A stretch of 7,866 nucleotides of DNA from CAZVBR01 sp964625755 (GTDB lineage Bacteria; Patescibacteriota; Minisyncoccia; Phycocordibacterales; XYD1-FULL-46-19), in the NCBI GenBank assembly GCA_964625755.1, contig CAZVBR010000034.1, positions 1-7,866 on the forward strand. The letters are read 5' to 3'. Shown piece after piece: positions 1 to 6,237 of this stretch. The first letter of the stretch is position 1; every line of letters begins with the position of its first letter. Under the pieces are notes generated by a model. The model was not told the origin of the DNA and did not search any database. It was given only the letters and a program-made list of their open reading frames with translations. Made by a program: the position numbers and the translations under genes.

Positions 1-11
1 TCTTCCGATCT
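1..11 (+). other. Residual Illumina adapter at contig end
   Basis: The first 11 bases, TCTTCCGATCT, match exactly the 3' end of the common Illumina TruSeq adapter (which ends GCTCTTCCGATCT). They sit at the very edge of the window, where an untrimmed adapter would be joined to the insert. Genomic sequence therefore probably starts at position 12, and any reading frame running through bases 1-11 is meaningless there. Confidence 0.88.
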
Positions 12-61
12 AAGCTCTTGAGGAACGTCAGTTCCTGTACGATAAATCTTACCATTTTCAT
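12..61 (-). CDS. Possible 5' end of an unrecognised gene (partial)
   Basis: A minus-strand frame opens at ATG (61-59) and runs MKMVRFIVQELTFLKSL to the contig edge. The same frame is open further upstream to a TAG near 102, with a GTG at 73-71 as another possible start. It lies downstream of a promoter-like TTGACA/TGTAAT pair at 151-180 on the same strand, which is the main reason to suspect a gene. The Shine-Dalgarno is weak (TGGA about 7 nt before the ATG). Only about 17 codons are visible and I do not recognise the protein. A competing plus-strand frame, 14-121 ending in TGA (35 codons, rich in His, Tyr and Phe), could instead be the tail of a convergent gene. The sequence does not settle which is real. 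Confidence 0.25.
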
Positions 62-150
62 AGTTATTTCCACAGCATCAAAACCAGAAACATTGTATAT
101 CCATACCTATCCCAAATATGATATAAATTCAACCGAACTTGAGCGCTCTA

Positions 151-180
151 ATTACAGAACGAATTAACGCTAGCTGTCAA
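151..180 (-). promoter_or_regulatory. Promoter-like TTGACA / TGTAAT, minus strand
   Basis: On the minus strand a perfect -35 hexamer TTGACA (180-175) is followed, after an 18-bp spacer, by TGTAAT (156-151), which matches the sigma-70 -10 consensus at five of six positions. The -35 directly abuts the CCA end of tRNA-Gln. Transcription would start near 144 and run leftward into the partial gene at the contig edge. This suggests that the tRNA closes the preceding operon and that a new unit begins here. Transcription is inferred from sequence only. Confidence 0.5.
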
Positions 181-254
181 TGGCTGCCGGGCAGGGACTC
201 GAACCCCGATTTCTGGGACCAAAACCCAGCGTCCTGCCATTAGACGACCCGGCA
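181..254 (-). tRNA. tRNA-Gln (anticodon TTG), CCA encoded
   Basis: The minus strand folds into a complete 74-nt cloverleaf. The acceptor stem pairs TGCCGGG (254-248) with CCCGGCA, followed by discriminator G and a genomically encoded CCA (183-181). The anticodon stem CTGGG/CCCAG encloses the loop TTTTGGT, placing anticodon TTG at 222-220, which reads CAA (and CAG by wobble). The T arm is CGGGG-TTCGAGT-CCCTG with one G-T pair, and the D arm has GTC/GAC. It lies 26 nt after the histidine phosphatase stop codon on the same strand, so it may be processed from the end of the same long transcript. No clear promoter of its own is visible in the 26-nt gap. No variable-arm extension or intron is present. 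Confidence 0.97.
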
Positions 255-280
255 ATAACATATATTCTGCCCGAAATTCA

Positions 281-913
281 TTATTTTTTCAAGTAATTCA
301 AATGATCGCTTTCATTCCAACTAACGATCTTCCAGCCATCAGCCTCTCTCTCAAAAACCCCAAAAGCACAGTTATAGAAATGGAGATCTTTAAGTACCCC
401 GGGAAAGAGCTCAAGAGGCAGACTCTCGCCGAACAAAGCGTAAGCGAATAAAACTTGAGAAAACCACCTATGAGACACTACAGCCACTGACTCATTTTGA
501 ACCGAGTCTAAGGTCTCCAGGAACTCTCTGGCCCGGTTTCGAACATCAAAGAAGTTCTCGCCGTCCTCTTTTCGCCAACTCGGATCCCCGGCCCGCAGAT
601 TGATCTCGTCTGCCGCTTTTATTACCTCGGGATCGTCGATCGAACGCCCGATGATCGAGGAGGGGTTGGTCCATTCCCCGAGAACCTCCCGGTACTCTAC
701 CGACAGAGACAGCTCTTCTGCCAGAAAACCGGCCGTCTCACTGGCCCGCTCAAACGGACTCGAAAATATCCGGTCGATCGGGAACTCGTTGATCTTCCGG
801 GATACAGCCCGAGCCTGGGCCTGACCTTCTTGAGTTAACCCCCCTTCCCGGCCCTGACGCAGGCGGGAAGCATTACTCAAACTCTCTCCGTGACGAATCA
901 GATAAACTCTCAT
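281..913 (-). CDS. Histidine phosphatase family protein (phosphoglycerate mutase-like)
   Basis: This 210-residue cytosolic protein belongs to histidine phosphatase clan branch 1. It begins with the signature LIRHGES, in which His8 would be the phosphorylated nucleophile and Arg7 part of the phosphate pocket. Other expected landmarks follow in order: LTQEG near 26-30, SSPFERASETA (51-61, Arg56 a phosphate ligand), a GEW stretch holding the likely proton donor Glu80, and VVSHRW with the second catalytic His148. Family members act on phosphosugars, nucleotides or cobamide precursors; nothing here fixes the substrate, and a glycolytic phosphoglycerate mutase role is doubtful at this length. ATG 913 has a good Shine-Dalgarno (AAGG, 6 nt upstream) lying inside the end of dnaX. 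Only 1 nt separates the dnaX TAG from this ATG, so the two are probably translationally coupled. The stop is TAA. Confidence 0.9.
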   Translation of the reverse strand: MRVYLIRHGESLSNASRLRQGREGGLTQEGQAQARAVSRKINEFPIDRIFSSPFERASETAGFLAEELSLSVEYREVLGEWTNPSSIIGRSIDDPEVIKAADEINLRAGDPSWRKEDGENFFDVRNRAREFLETLDSVQNESVAVVSHRWFSQVLFAYALFGESLPLELFPGVLKDLHFYNCAFGVFEREADGWKIVSWNESDHLNYLKK

Positions 914-914
914 A

Positions 915-1964
915 CTAAACCTTGTCCTTTAACTGATCGATCACCTTGATCGCGGCCAGCTCGACCGGCAACTGTGGCAGAGCGGCATGATCCATTAATT
1001 CTCCGGACTGCAAGAATTCTTTGATGACCGCCGGCAGGAACCGGGCTGTGGGTTTTTGCGCCAAACCGGTCAGCGCTTCGGCCTCGGTCTCATCCACCTC
1101 TTTCAAGACCACTTGCTTGCGTTCCGGGGTTAAATTCAAAAAAGTAACCAGGCGCAATTGCCTTAAAACCAAACTCAAAAAGATCCGGTAATCGGTACCG
1201 GCCTCAGTCAGACGGTCAGTAACGGAAAGGACTCGGCCCAGATCGGCATCCAACAAACCGGCAATAAATTCCCGAACCGTCTCCCGTCCGGGAGCCCCCA
1301 CGATCACCTCCACTTCCTCCAATTCAATGTTACGATCAGCTGAGAGAGTAATGACTTTTTGGAGCAAACCCAAAGTATCCCTAAACGACCCGTCTCCCAA
1401 AGCGGCCAGCAATTGAGGCACTCCGGAGGCCAGAGTCACTCCCTCTTTTTTGGCCACCTGCTTGATCAAATTCTCAAGCACCGCCCCTGTCGGTTTATTA
1501 AAGGTATAGACCTCACACCGGGAAATAATGGTCTCCGGAACCTTGTGGCTCTCGGTGGTCGCCAGAATGAAGATAACATGACTCGGGGGCTCTTCTAAGG
1601 TCTTGAGCAAAGCATTAAAAGCTTCATTTGTCAGCATGTGCACTTCATCGATGATATAGACTTTCCACGGCGACTCAAACGGTAAGGACCGGGCCGATTC
1701 CTGCAACTCTCTAACCTCATCTATCTTCCGATTGGAAGCCCCGTCTACCTCTATCAGATCTCGATTGCTCACCCCCAAACTCTTGGCCAAAATTCGAGCC
1801 ACACTGGTTTTCCCGGTTCCCCGGGAACCGGCGAACAGATAAGCGTGATTTATCTTACTTTGCTCGACCGCGGCCTTCAAGACTGACACCACATGCTCCT
1901 GACCCAGAACTTGCTCGAAGTCACCGGGACGGTATTTTCGATACAGAGTGTTATGACTGCTCAT
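915..1964 (-). CDS. dnaX: DNA polymerase III subunit gamma (short DnaX clamp loader)
   Basis: DnaX is the ATPase motor that loads the sliding clamp during replication. Numbered from the in-frame TTG at 1973, the AAA+ landmarks are Walker A GSRGTGKTS (49-57), Walker B IIDEVHML (D109, E110), sensor 1 ILATTE (near 136-141), the SRC arginine finger (S151-R152-C153) and sensor 2 GSFRDT (R198). A helical collar domain fills about 225-345. Two parts are missing. There is no tau extension, and the four-cysteine zinc module that normally sits between Walker A and the DLIEVDGASN segment is absent; the protein has only one cysteine. I prefer ATG 1964 (349 residues) over TTG 1973 (352), because the TTG overlaps a promoter -10 and ATG is followed by the usual family N-terminus, NTLYRKYRP. 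No Shine-Dalgarno is visible; see the promoter entry. It starts 18 nt after the dus stop. Confidence 0.95.
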   Translation of the reverse strand: MSSHNTLYRKYRPGDFEQVLGQEHVVSVLKAAVEQSKINHAYLFAGSRGTGKTSVARILAKSLGVSNRDLIEVDGASNRKIDEVRELQESARSLPFESPWKVYIIDEVHMLTNEAFNALLKTLEEPPSHVIFILATTESHKVPETIISRCEVYTFNKPTGAVLENLIKQVAKKEGVTLASGVPQLLAALGDGSFRDTLGLLQKVITLSADRNIELEEVEVIVGAPGRETVREFIAGLLDADLGRVLSVTDRLTEAGTDYRIFLSLVLRQLRLVTFLNLTPERKQVVLKEVDETEAEALTGLAQKPTARFLPAVIKEFLQSGELMDHAALPQLPVELAAIKVIDQLKDKV

Positions 1965-1972
1965 ATTTTCCA

Positions 1973-1981
1973 ATTATACCA
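1973..1981 (-). promoter_or_regulatory. Extended -10 promoter for dnaX, possibly leaderless
   Basis: In the 18-nt gap between dus and dnaX the minus strand carries TGGTATAAT: a perfect TATAAT (1978-1973) with the extended -10 TG one base upstream. Exactly 8 nt lie between this hexamer and the dnaX ATG (1964), so transcription would begin about 1-2 nt before the start codon and give a leaderless or nearly leaderless mRNA. The -35 region, inside the end of dus, is poor (best TTCAAG at a 16-bp spacing), as is common for extended -10 promoters. The serS promoter has the same geometry. This would be an internal promoter within the operon; use in the cell is inferred. Confidence 0.5.
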
Positions 1982-1982
1982 A

Positions 1983-2999
1983 TTATTCTTCGGTCTTGAA
2001 ACTTTTTGTCTCAGACCCCGAGGAATTCAAGTATCTCCGGATCAGCTCTTCGGCCTCTTTTGGCCCGGCGGTATCCATCAGATTCTGCCTCAAATCAGCC
2101 GCCCCGGCAAAACCGGAAACGTAGGCCTTGATATGCTTTTTCATAACCGCCCAATTCTTGACATGGCCCCCAAAAAGCTCCTGATTGACAGAGCCCGGTA
2201 AATACATCTCGGAAAAAACATCAATATGTTCAAGCAGAGCCTCGAGCCTGTCTCTTATCCCTTGAGGTTTCAGACGGGAGAAAAACCACGGATCGCCAAA
2301 GATGGCCCGGCCGATCATTATCCCGTCCAAGCCATGGGCCTCGGACTTTTCCTTGGCTTCAGACAAGTCCGAAACATCACCGTTGGCCAGGATCAAAGTC
2401 TCACTTCCGGCTACGGTTTTCATCAGATCATCAACCAGTTCCCAGTGAGCCTCGACCTTCGACATCTCAGACCGAGTTCGAAGATGAAAAGTGATCGCGG
2501 CCGGTTTTGCCTCTAAGAGTGCCTCAGGCCAAGTTTCAAGGTCGATTCGGGTGTCTCCGATCCTGGTTTTTACCGACACCGGCAGATCCCCGGCTCCGGA
2601 CCGAGCCGACGCGATCAACTCCTGAGCTAATCGAGGATTTTTTATCAAACTCGCCCCGGCACCCTGCCGACACACCGCCCGATCCGGGCAGCCCATATTG
2701 ATATCGATACCGTCAAACCCCAGACCAGACACTACCGCGGCCGCTTTTTCCATAGCTTCCGGATTTGCCGAGAACAACTGAGCGATCAGAGGTTTTTCGG
2801 TCGGGGTATAATGCAATTCCCGACCTAATTTGAAATGAGCTTCTTTGTGGGTCAAGCCATCAGCCGAAACAAATTCGGTAAAAAAAAGATCAGGCTTACC
2901 ACGCCTGGCGATAATTTGCCGAAAAGCACTGTCGGTCACATCCGCCATCGGCGCCAAAGCCATAATAGGTTTATCAAGTTTAGTCCAGATATTTGTCAT
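1983..2999 (-). CDS. dus: tRNA-dihydrouridine synthase (Dus family)
   Basis: This 338-residue flavoenzyme is predicted to reduce specific uridines in tRNA to dihydrouridine using FMN and NAD(P)H. The N-terminal TIM barrel starts with LAPMADVTDSAFR (FMN-binding APM motif), then FFTEFVSADGL. The hallmark INMGCP (100-105) carries the catalytic Cys104. Further barrel motifs are VSVKTRIG (Lys144), FHLRTR (His172), ANGDV (205-209) and IGRAIFGDPW (229-238, FMN phosphate binding). The C-terminal third is the helical tRNA-binding domain. Length is normal for the family; I cannot assign the DusA, B or C class or the target position. ATG 2999 is supported by a strong Shine-Dalgarno, GGGAGA (3014-3009), about 9 nt upstream. 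It lies 31 nt after the amidase gene, the widest coding gap in the operon. The stop is TAA. Confidence 0.94.
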   Translation of the reverse strand: MTNIWTKLDKPIMALAPMADVTDSAFRQIIARRGKPDLFFTEFVSADGLTHKEAHFKLGRELHYTPTEKPLIAQLFSANPEAMEKAAAVVSGLGFDGIDINMGCPDRAVCRQGAGASLIKNPRLAQELIASARSGAGDLPVSVKTRIGDTRIDLETWPEALLEAKPAAITFHLRTRSEMSKVEAHWELVDDLMKTVAGSETLILANGDVSDLSEAKEKSEAHGLDGIMIGRAIFGDPWFFSRLKPQGIRDRLEALLEHIDVFSEMYLPGSVNQELFGGHVKNWAVMKKHIKAYVSGFAGAADLRQNLMDTAGPKEAEELIRRYLNSSGSETKSFKTEE

Positions 3000-3030
3000 A
3001 TTCTTATATCTCCCATTTGCCTTTTTGCCT

Positions 3031-4284
3031 CTAATGTACCCCGGCCCCGTTTGAGAGTCGATTCAGTAACCGGAGAGTTTCCTCGCCTACTCTTCCCCGC
3101 TCAGAGGCCAGATCAACATCTTTTTGCTCTTCTAATTTCTCTTGCCACTCTGCTACCGCCAGTTCTGTACAGGTATCATACACGCCCCGAACCGGACAGG
3201 CAGATAAACCGAGGCCTTCTTGAGGATAAAGATCAAAGTGTTGCAAAAACAACTGCAAAGCCAGAACATCAGCTCGGGGCTCACTGTCGGGTGCCATCAC
3301 TCGGGACCACTCATAATTATGCTCCGCTAAGTTTTTTTCCAAGAAATCTTCAGCTTCCGAGCCAAAGAAATTCTTCACTCCGGCATAAGTCTGAAATGCC
3401 AATCTCGGAAATATCACTTCCCGCAACTCGGGATCCACCCACTGAGATTCATATATATAGCCATACTCAATTAAAATACTGGCGGCGTAAGGAGACGGAT
3501 CCGCCGCCACCGCGGCTAAATGTTCACTCTCTACCACTCCGACAGATTCAAGGGGTAGATTGCTGACCGGGGCGGTTTTTGTCAAAGACTCAAAAACCGA
3601 CTCGGCCACCGACCGACTAATATCGGCATTGGGGTACCTCTTGTCCGGAACATAGATCGATGCCCCGGAATATCGGCCGGGCATATTCCGAGCCCGACCC
3701 CGATAATCATTAAAATGGACATGTAAGACCAGGTCAAACCCGACCTCCCGAGCCCATTTGTTCAAACCATATAATCTTAAACTAATATCCCGGGCCTCTT
3801 GGCCGGCATTTTCAAGGGACCACTCTGACATATCCCCTCGACCCAGAAGTTCCAGACGCAGACCGATCAGATCTTCTCGGTAGGAAAAAATATCCTCTTG
3901 ATTGAGCTGGAAATAATCCCAAAGCGGATCAATGTATTCTCCGGTCTCGAGATCTCTGGCCGACACCGGAACAAAATTCTCGTCTTGATCAAAAAAAGAC
4001 ATTAACTCCCTAGTCATGTCGATATTGAGTTCATCTTCTGTCAGATCCCTGTACCTGGCACCATAATACTCGGCATCATGCCCCGGCACCAAAAGAACCG
4101 ATAGAGGACGGTTGCCGTACTCCAGTTTCAACAAGCTCTTCGCTTCCTCATCCGGCCAGATCTCGTAGATAAAATCCCAGACATCCACCTCCGGGTCCTC
4201 CGATTCCCAGATCACCCAGTGAAATACCGCTCCCCCTAAAAAAAGCAAAAAAACCAAAAAAATCCATGTAATATATTTCAACAT
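3031..4284 (-). CDS. Membrane-anchored N-acetylmuramoyl-L-alanine amidase with peptidoglycan-binding domain
   Basis: This 417-residue protein has an N-terminal membrane anchor or signal (about 4-24), then an Amidase_3 zinc domain, and is likely to act outside the membrane by cutting between muramic acid and L-Ala. Zinc ligands fit His69 (VPGHD), Glu85 (DELN) and His190 (HVHFND, matching the family SIHAN), and Glu273 (ILIEYGYI) fits the catalytic glutamate. An insertion of about 60 residues (112-172) separates the second and third ligands; I recall similar inserts in the amidases of Parcubacteria. Residues about 338-411 resemble a PG_binding_1 repeat: ALQLFLQHFDLYP, a GVYD turn, AVAEWQ, then GRVGEETLRLLNRL. 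The start ATG follows the capA-like stop by only 8 nt and lacks a visible Shine-Dalgarno, so it may rely on coupling. With its neighbours it forms an envelope-directed trio. The stop is TAG. Confidence 0.87.
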   Translation of the reverse strand: MLKYITWIFLVFLLFLGGAVFHWVIWESEDPEVDVWDFIYEIWPDEEAKSLLKLEYGNRPLSVLLVPGHDAEYYGARYRDLTEDELNIDMTRELMSFFDQDENFVPVSARDLETGEYIDPLWDYFQLNQEDIFSYREDLIGLRLELLGRGDMSEWSLENAGQEARDISLRLYGLNKWAREVGFDLVLHVHFNDYRGRARNMPGRYSGASIYVPDKRYPNADISRSVAESVFESLTKTAPVSNLPLESVGVVESEHLAAVAADPSPYAASILIEYGYIYESQWVDPELREVIFPRLAFQTYAGVKNFFGSEAEDFLEKNLAEHNYEWSRVMAPDSEPRADVLALQLFLQHFDLYPQEGLGLSACPVRGVYDTCTELAVAEWQEKLEEQKDVDLASERGRVGEETLRLLNRLSNGAGVH

Positions 4285-4292
4285 ATAACGGT

Positions 4293-5288
4293 CTAGTCTA
4301 ATTTTGTTGTATTCTGAAATACCGGCCGATAGAATTCATCCTGGCGAGAGATGTGTTTTTTAACGGAAATTATTTCCGATCCGGCTACCTCTACCTCGAG
4401 AACCAAACCGGTCATGGTCTCTTCGGAAAAATACTGATCAAAAACAAAATTTCCCAAGCTATAGGCGATCAGCCCGTCTTCGTATCTCTCGACCTCTTGG
4501 ATCACGTGAGGGTGGTGACCGATCACCAGTCGGGCTCCGGCCTCTATACTTGATTCGGCCAAATATCTCTGCCGTGATGAGGCCTGAGGTTCATACTCTT
4601 CTCCGAAGTGATAGGATACTACCAACAGATCAACCCCTTCGGCCGCCTCAGAAATGATCTCTTCTCTGTTCTGATCAGCCGCCAATAAAATACCCGGCTT
4701 GTCACTTCCGACTTCAAGCCAATTGGGTCCCGTATCGGTAAACCCCAGCCAACCGATCGTCAGACCGGAGACCGAGCTGACTTCCGGTTCGATGGCCTGG
4801 TCTCGAGTCAAACCTCCTCCCGGATGAAGCATACCAACCCCCTGTAATCTATGCAAGGTGTCAACAAAGGCCTCCCTCCCCCAGTCTCCGGCATGATTGT
4901 TAGCTACCGACAACACATCAAAACCTTCTTCCCGCAAGACCTCGAGAGTCACCGGGGGCATCCGGAATGAATACAGACCACCTAAATCAGCGCCCCGGTC
5001 CGAAACCAGTCCTTCCAAATTACCAAAAACTATATCCTCTGACTCCCAAAGATCCCATTGGTTGAAAATAAAACCGAGATCTCCTTCTCCGTGCCGATTT
5101 GCCATCTCGAGAACTCCTCGATCCATCATTATATCACCGACAAAAAACAGGCGGACCAGGTCAAGGGTTTCGTCTTCTGACTCCTCAACCTCAACCGACT
5201 CATACCGGACCTCAGGGGCCCAAACAAAATACCCCAAAGGCAGAAATAAAACTACGAGCGTTATAAAAATTGATATCAATATTTTCAT
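4293..5288 (-). CDS. CapA-family membrane-anchored metallophosphatase (PGA_cap)
   Basis: This 331-residue protein has one N-terminal hydrophobic segment (about 3-23), so the catalytic domain is probably outside the membrane. The domain matches the CapA/PGA_cap branch of the calcineurin-like metallophosphoesterases: FFVGDIMMDRG (Asp52), FGNLEG (Asn90, Glu92), LSVANNHAGDWG (Asn130, Asn131, His132, Asp135), VSYHFGEEYE (His217), IGHHPHVIQ (His258, His259, His261) and SLGNFVFDQ (Asn280). CapA is named from Bacillus poly-gamma-glutamate capsule synthesis, but no capB or capC lies here, so a capsule role is not supported. A polymer-anchoring or wall-modifying hydrolase is more plausible beside an amidase. 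A GGGG Shine-Dalgarno (5303-5300) is 11 nt from the ATG, rather far. It begins 18 nt after the ftsQ-like stop. The stop is TAG. Confidence 0.88.
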   Translation of the reverse strand: MKILISIFITLVVLFLPLGYFVWAPEVRYESVEVEESEDETLDLVRLFFVGDIMMDRGVLEMANRHGEGDLGFIFNQWDLWESEDIVFGNLEGLVSDRGADLGGLYSFRMPPVTLEVLREEGFDVLSVANNHAGDWGREAFVDTLHRLQGVGMLHPGGGLTRDQAIEPEVSSVSGLTIGWLGFTDTGPNWLEVGSDKPGILLAADQNREEIISEAAEGVDLLVVSYHFGEEYEPQASSRQRYLAESSIEAGARLVIGHHPHVIQEVERYEDGLIAYSLGNFVFDQYFSEETMTGLVLEVEVAGSEIISVKKHISRQDEFYRPVFQNTTKLD

Positions 5289-5306
5289 CTTTTAGACTAC
5301 CCCTGA

Positions 5307-6224
5307 TCAAGACCGAGTATAGTAATACACTCGAGGATTGAATCGCAGATCAAGGTATTTAAGGTCGTGCCCACTTTCTTCGACATCTTTTTGGAATTTT
5401 TCGGTTTGCCAGATAGTCTCCAACAAGCCAACCAGCTCGACCATCGACAACTCCTCCGGCAAGATCAGATCCCATCTCTCTCCCAAGAATTGATCCCCCC
5501 GATCCGTTACAACGAACTGGAAATCACCGTAAACCGTTCTTTTGACCCGACCAATAAATACTTCTGTCAAGCCCAAATTGTTCAACACCAAAGGTATCAC
5601 TTCCAGTCTTTCTTTCAGGTCAAACCACTCCTCCTCGGTTAAAGGCCGACCCCCGATCGGGTCAAGGCTATTTCTGGCATACAATTTGGTTATTATATTC
5701 TCTGACATTTCCGGAGCTGGAGCAAACACCACCCCACCGGTATCCACAAAATAGCAATCTTCGACTATCGGTACCTCTTCGGTCTCTTTGCCTTCATCAA
5801 GCAAATTATCGTGGTCTTTATACTTTTGACACCATAACTTCTCCACCTCTCGTTGGCGAACTCCCAAAGTCAAAACCCCTGAAAAAGAAGCGCGAGTTTC
5901 AATGTCAGCCAGGAAGATCAACTGCTCCAGGGCAACCCGCTTGATCTCCAAGCGCGGATAAAATGCTAAATGGCGTCTAGGGATAACTCCTCCGTACCGA
6001 CCTTCTAACTTGCGCCCGGCAATACTTGCCAATCTTTGTTCATAATCAGATTCAATATTCCCGACGATGTGCACTTTATCGATCAAAAAGAGGTCGTCTG
6101 TAAAAAACCACCACCCGCCCCATAAAACCGCCAAGATCACTAGAAGAATAAAAAATACGCGTAACCAATAATAGATACGCCGCTTTATTCTGATCCATTG
6201 AACAGACCGACGACGGTTCTTCAT
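5307..6224 (-). CDS. ftsQ: FtsQ-like cell division protein (POTRA domain)
   Basis: This 305-residue protein has the FtsQ/DivIB plan: a short, very basic cytoplasmic tail (MKNRRRS...KRR, 1-16), one membrane helix (about 18-41), then an extracytoplasmic POTRA domain beginning LIDKVHIVGN (47-56) and running to about 130 (TLGVRQREVEKLWC). A beta-rich domain follows and ends YLDLRFNPRVYY, typical of the FtsQ C-terminus. The stretch DCYFVDTGGVVFAPAP (156-171) also fits the family. FtsQ scaffolds FtsL/FtsB and helps to activate septal wall synthesis. It lies 13 nt after serS and 18 nt before the capA-like gene, away from the usual mur-fts cluster, at least within this window. No Shine-Dalgarno is visible before ATG 6224. 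Overall identity to known FtsQ is probably low, so the assignment rests on architecture and the two conserved stretches. The stop is TGA. Confidence 0.8.
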   Translation of the reverse strand: MKNRRRSVQWIRIKRRIYYWLRVFFILLVILAVLWGGWWFFTDDLFLIDKVHIVGNIESDYEQRLASIAGRKLEGRYGGVIPRRHLAFYPRLEIKRVALEQLIFLADIETRASFSGVLTLGVRQREVEKLWCQKYKDHDNLLDEGKETEEVPIVEDCYFVDTGGVVFAPAPEMSENIITKLYARNSLDPIGGRPLTEEEWFDLKERLEVIPLVLNNLGLTEVFIGRVKRTVYGDFQFVVTDRGDQFLGERWDLILPEELSMVELVGLLETIWQTEKFQKDVEESGHDLKYLDLRFNPRVYYYTRS

Positions 6225-6237
6225 GATCTATGTAACG

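Noticed and set aside
14..121. Plus-strand 35-codon frame as a confident gene end
   Set aside because: It has no recognised domain, opposes the promoter seen on the other strand and is too short to choose over the minus-strand frame; it is noted only as an alternative.
2835..3566. A long plus-strand open frame (243 codons) spanning the dus-amidase junction
   Set aside because: It is antisense to two well-supported genes, crosses their intergenic gap, has no recognisable motif and is rich in Pro, Arg and Ser, as expected of an antisense frame.
5307..5309. TGA read as glycine (Gracilibacteria/SR1 code)
   Set aside because: The FtsQ-like protein ends at TGA right after its family-typical C-terminus and the next gene starts 18 nt later. 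Other genes end in TAA or TAG, and no in-frame TGA interrupts a conserved domain.
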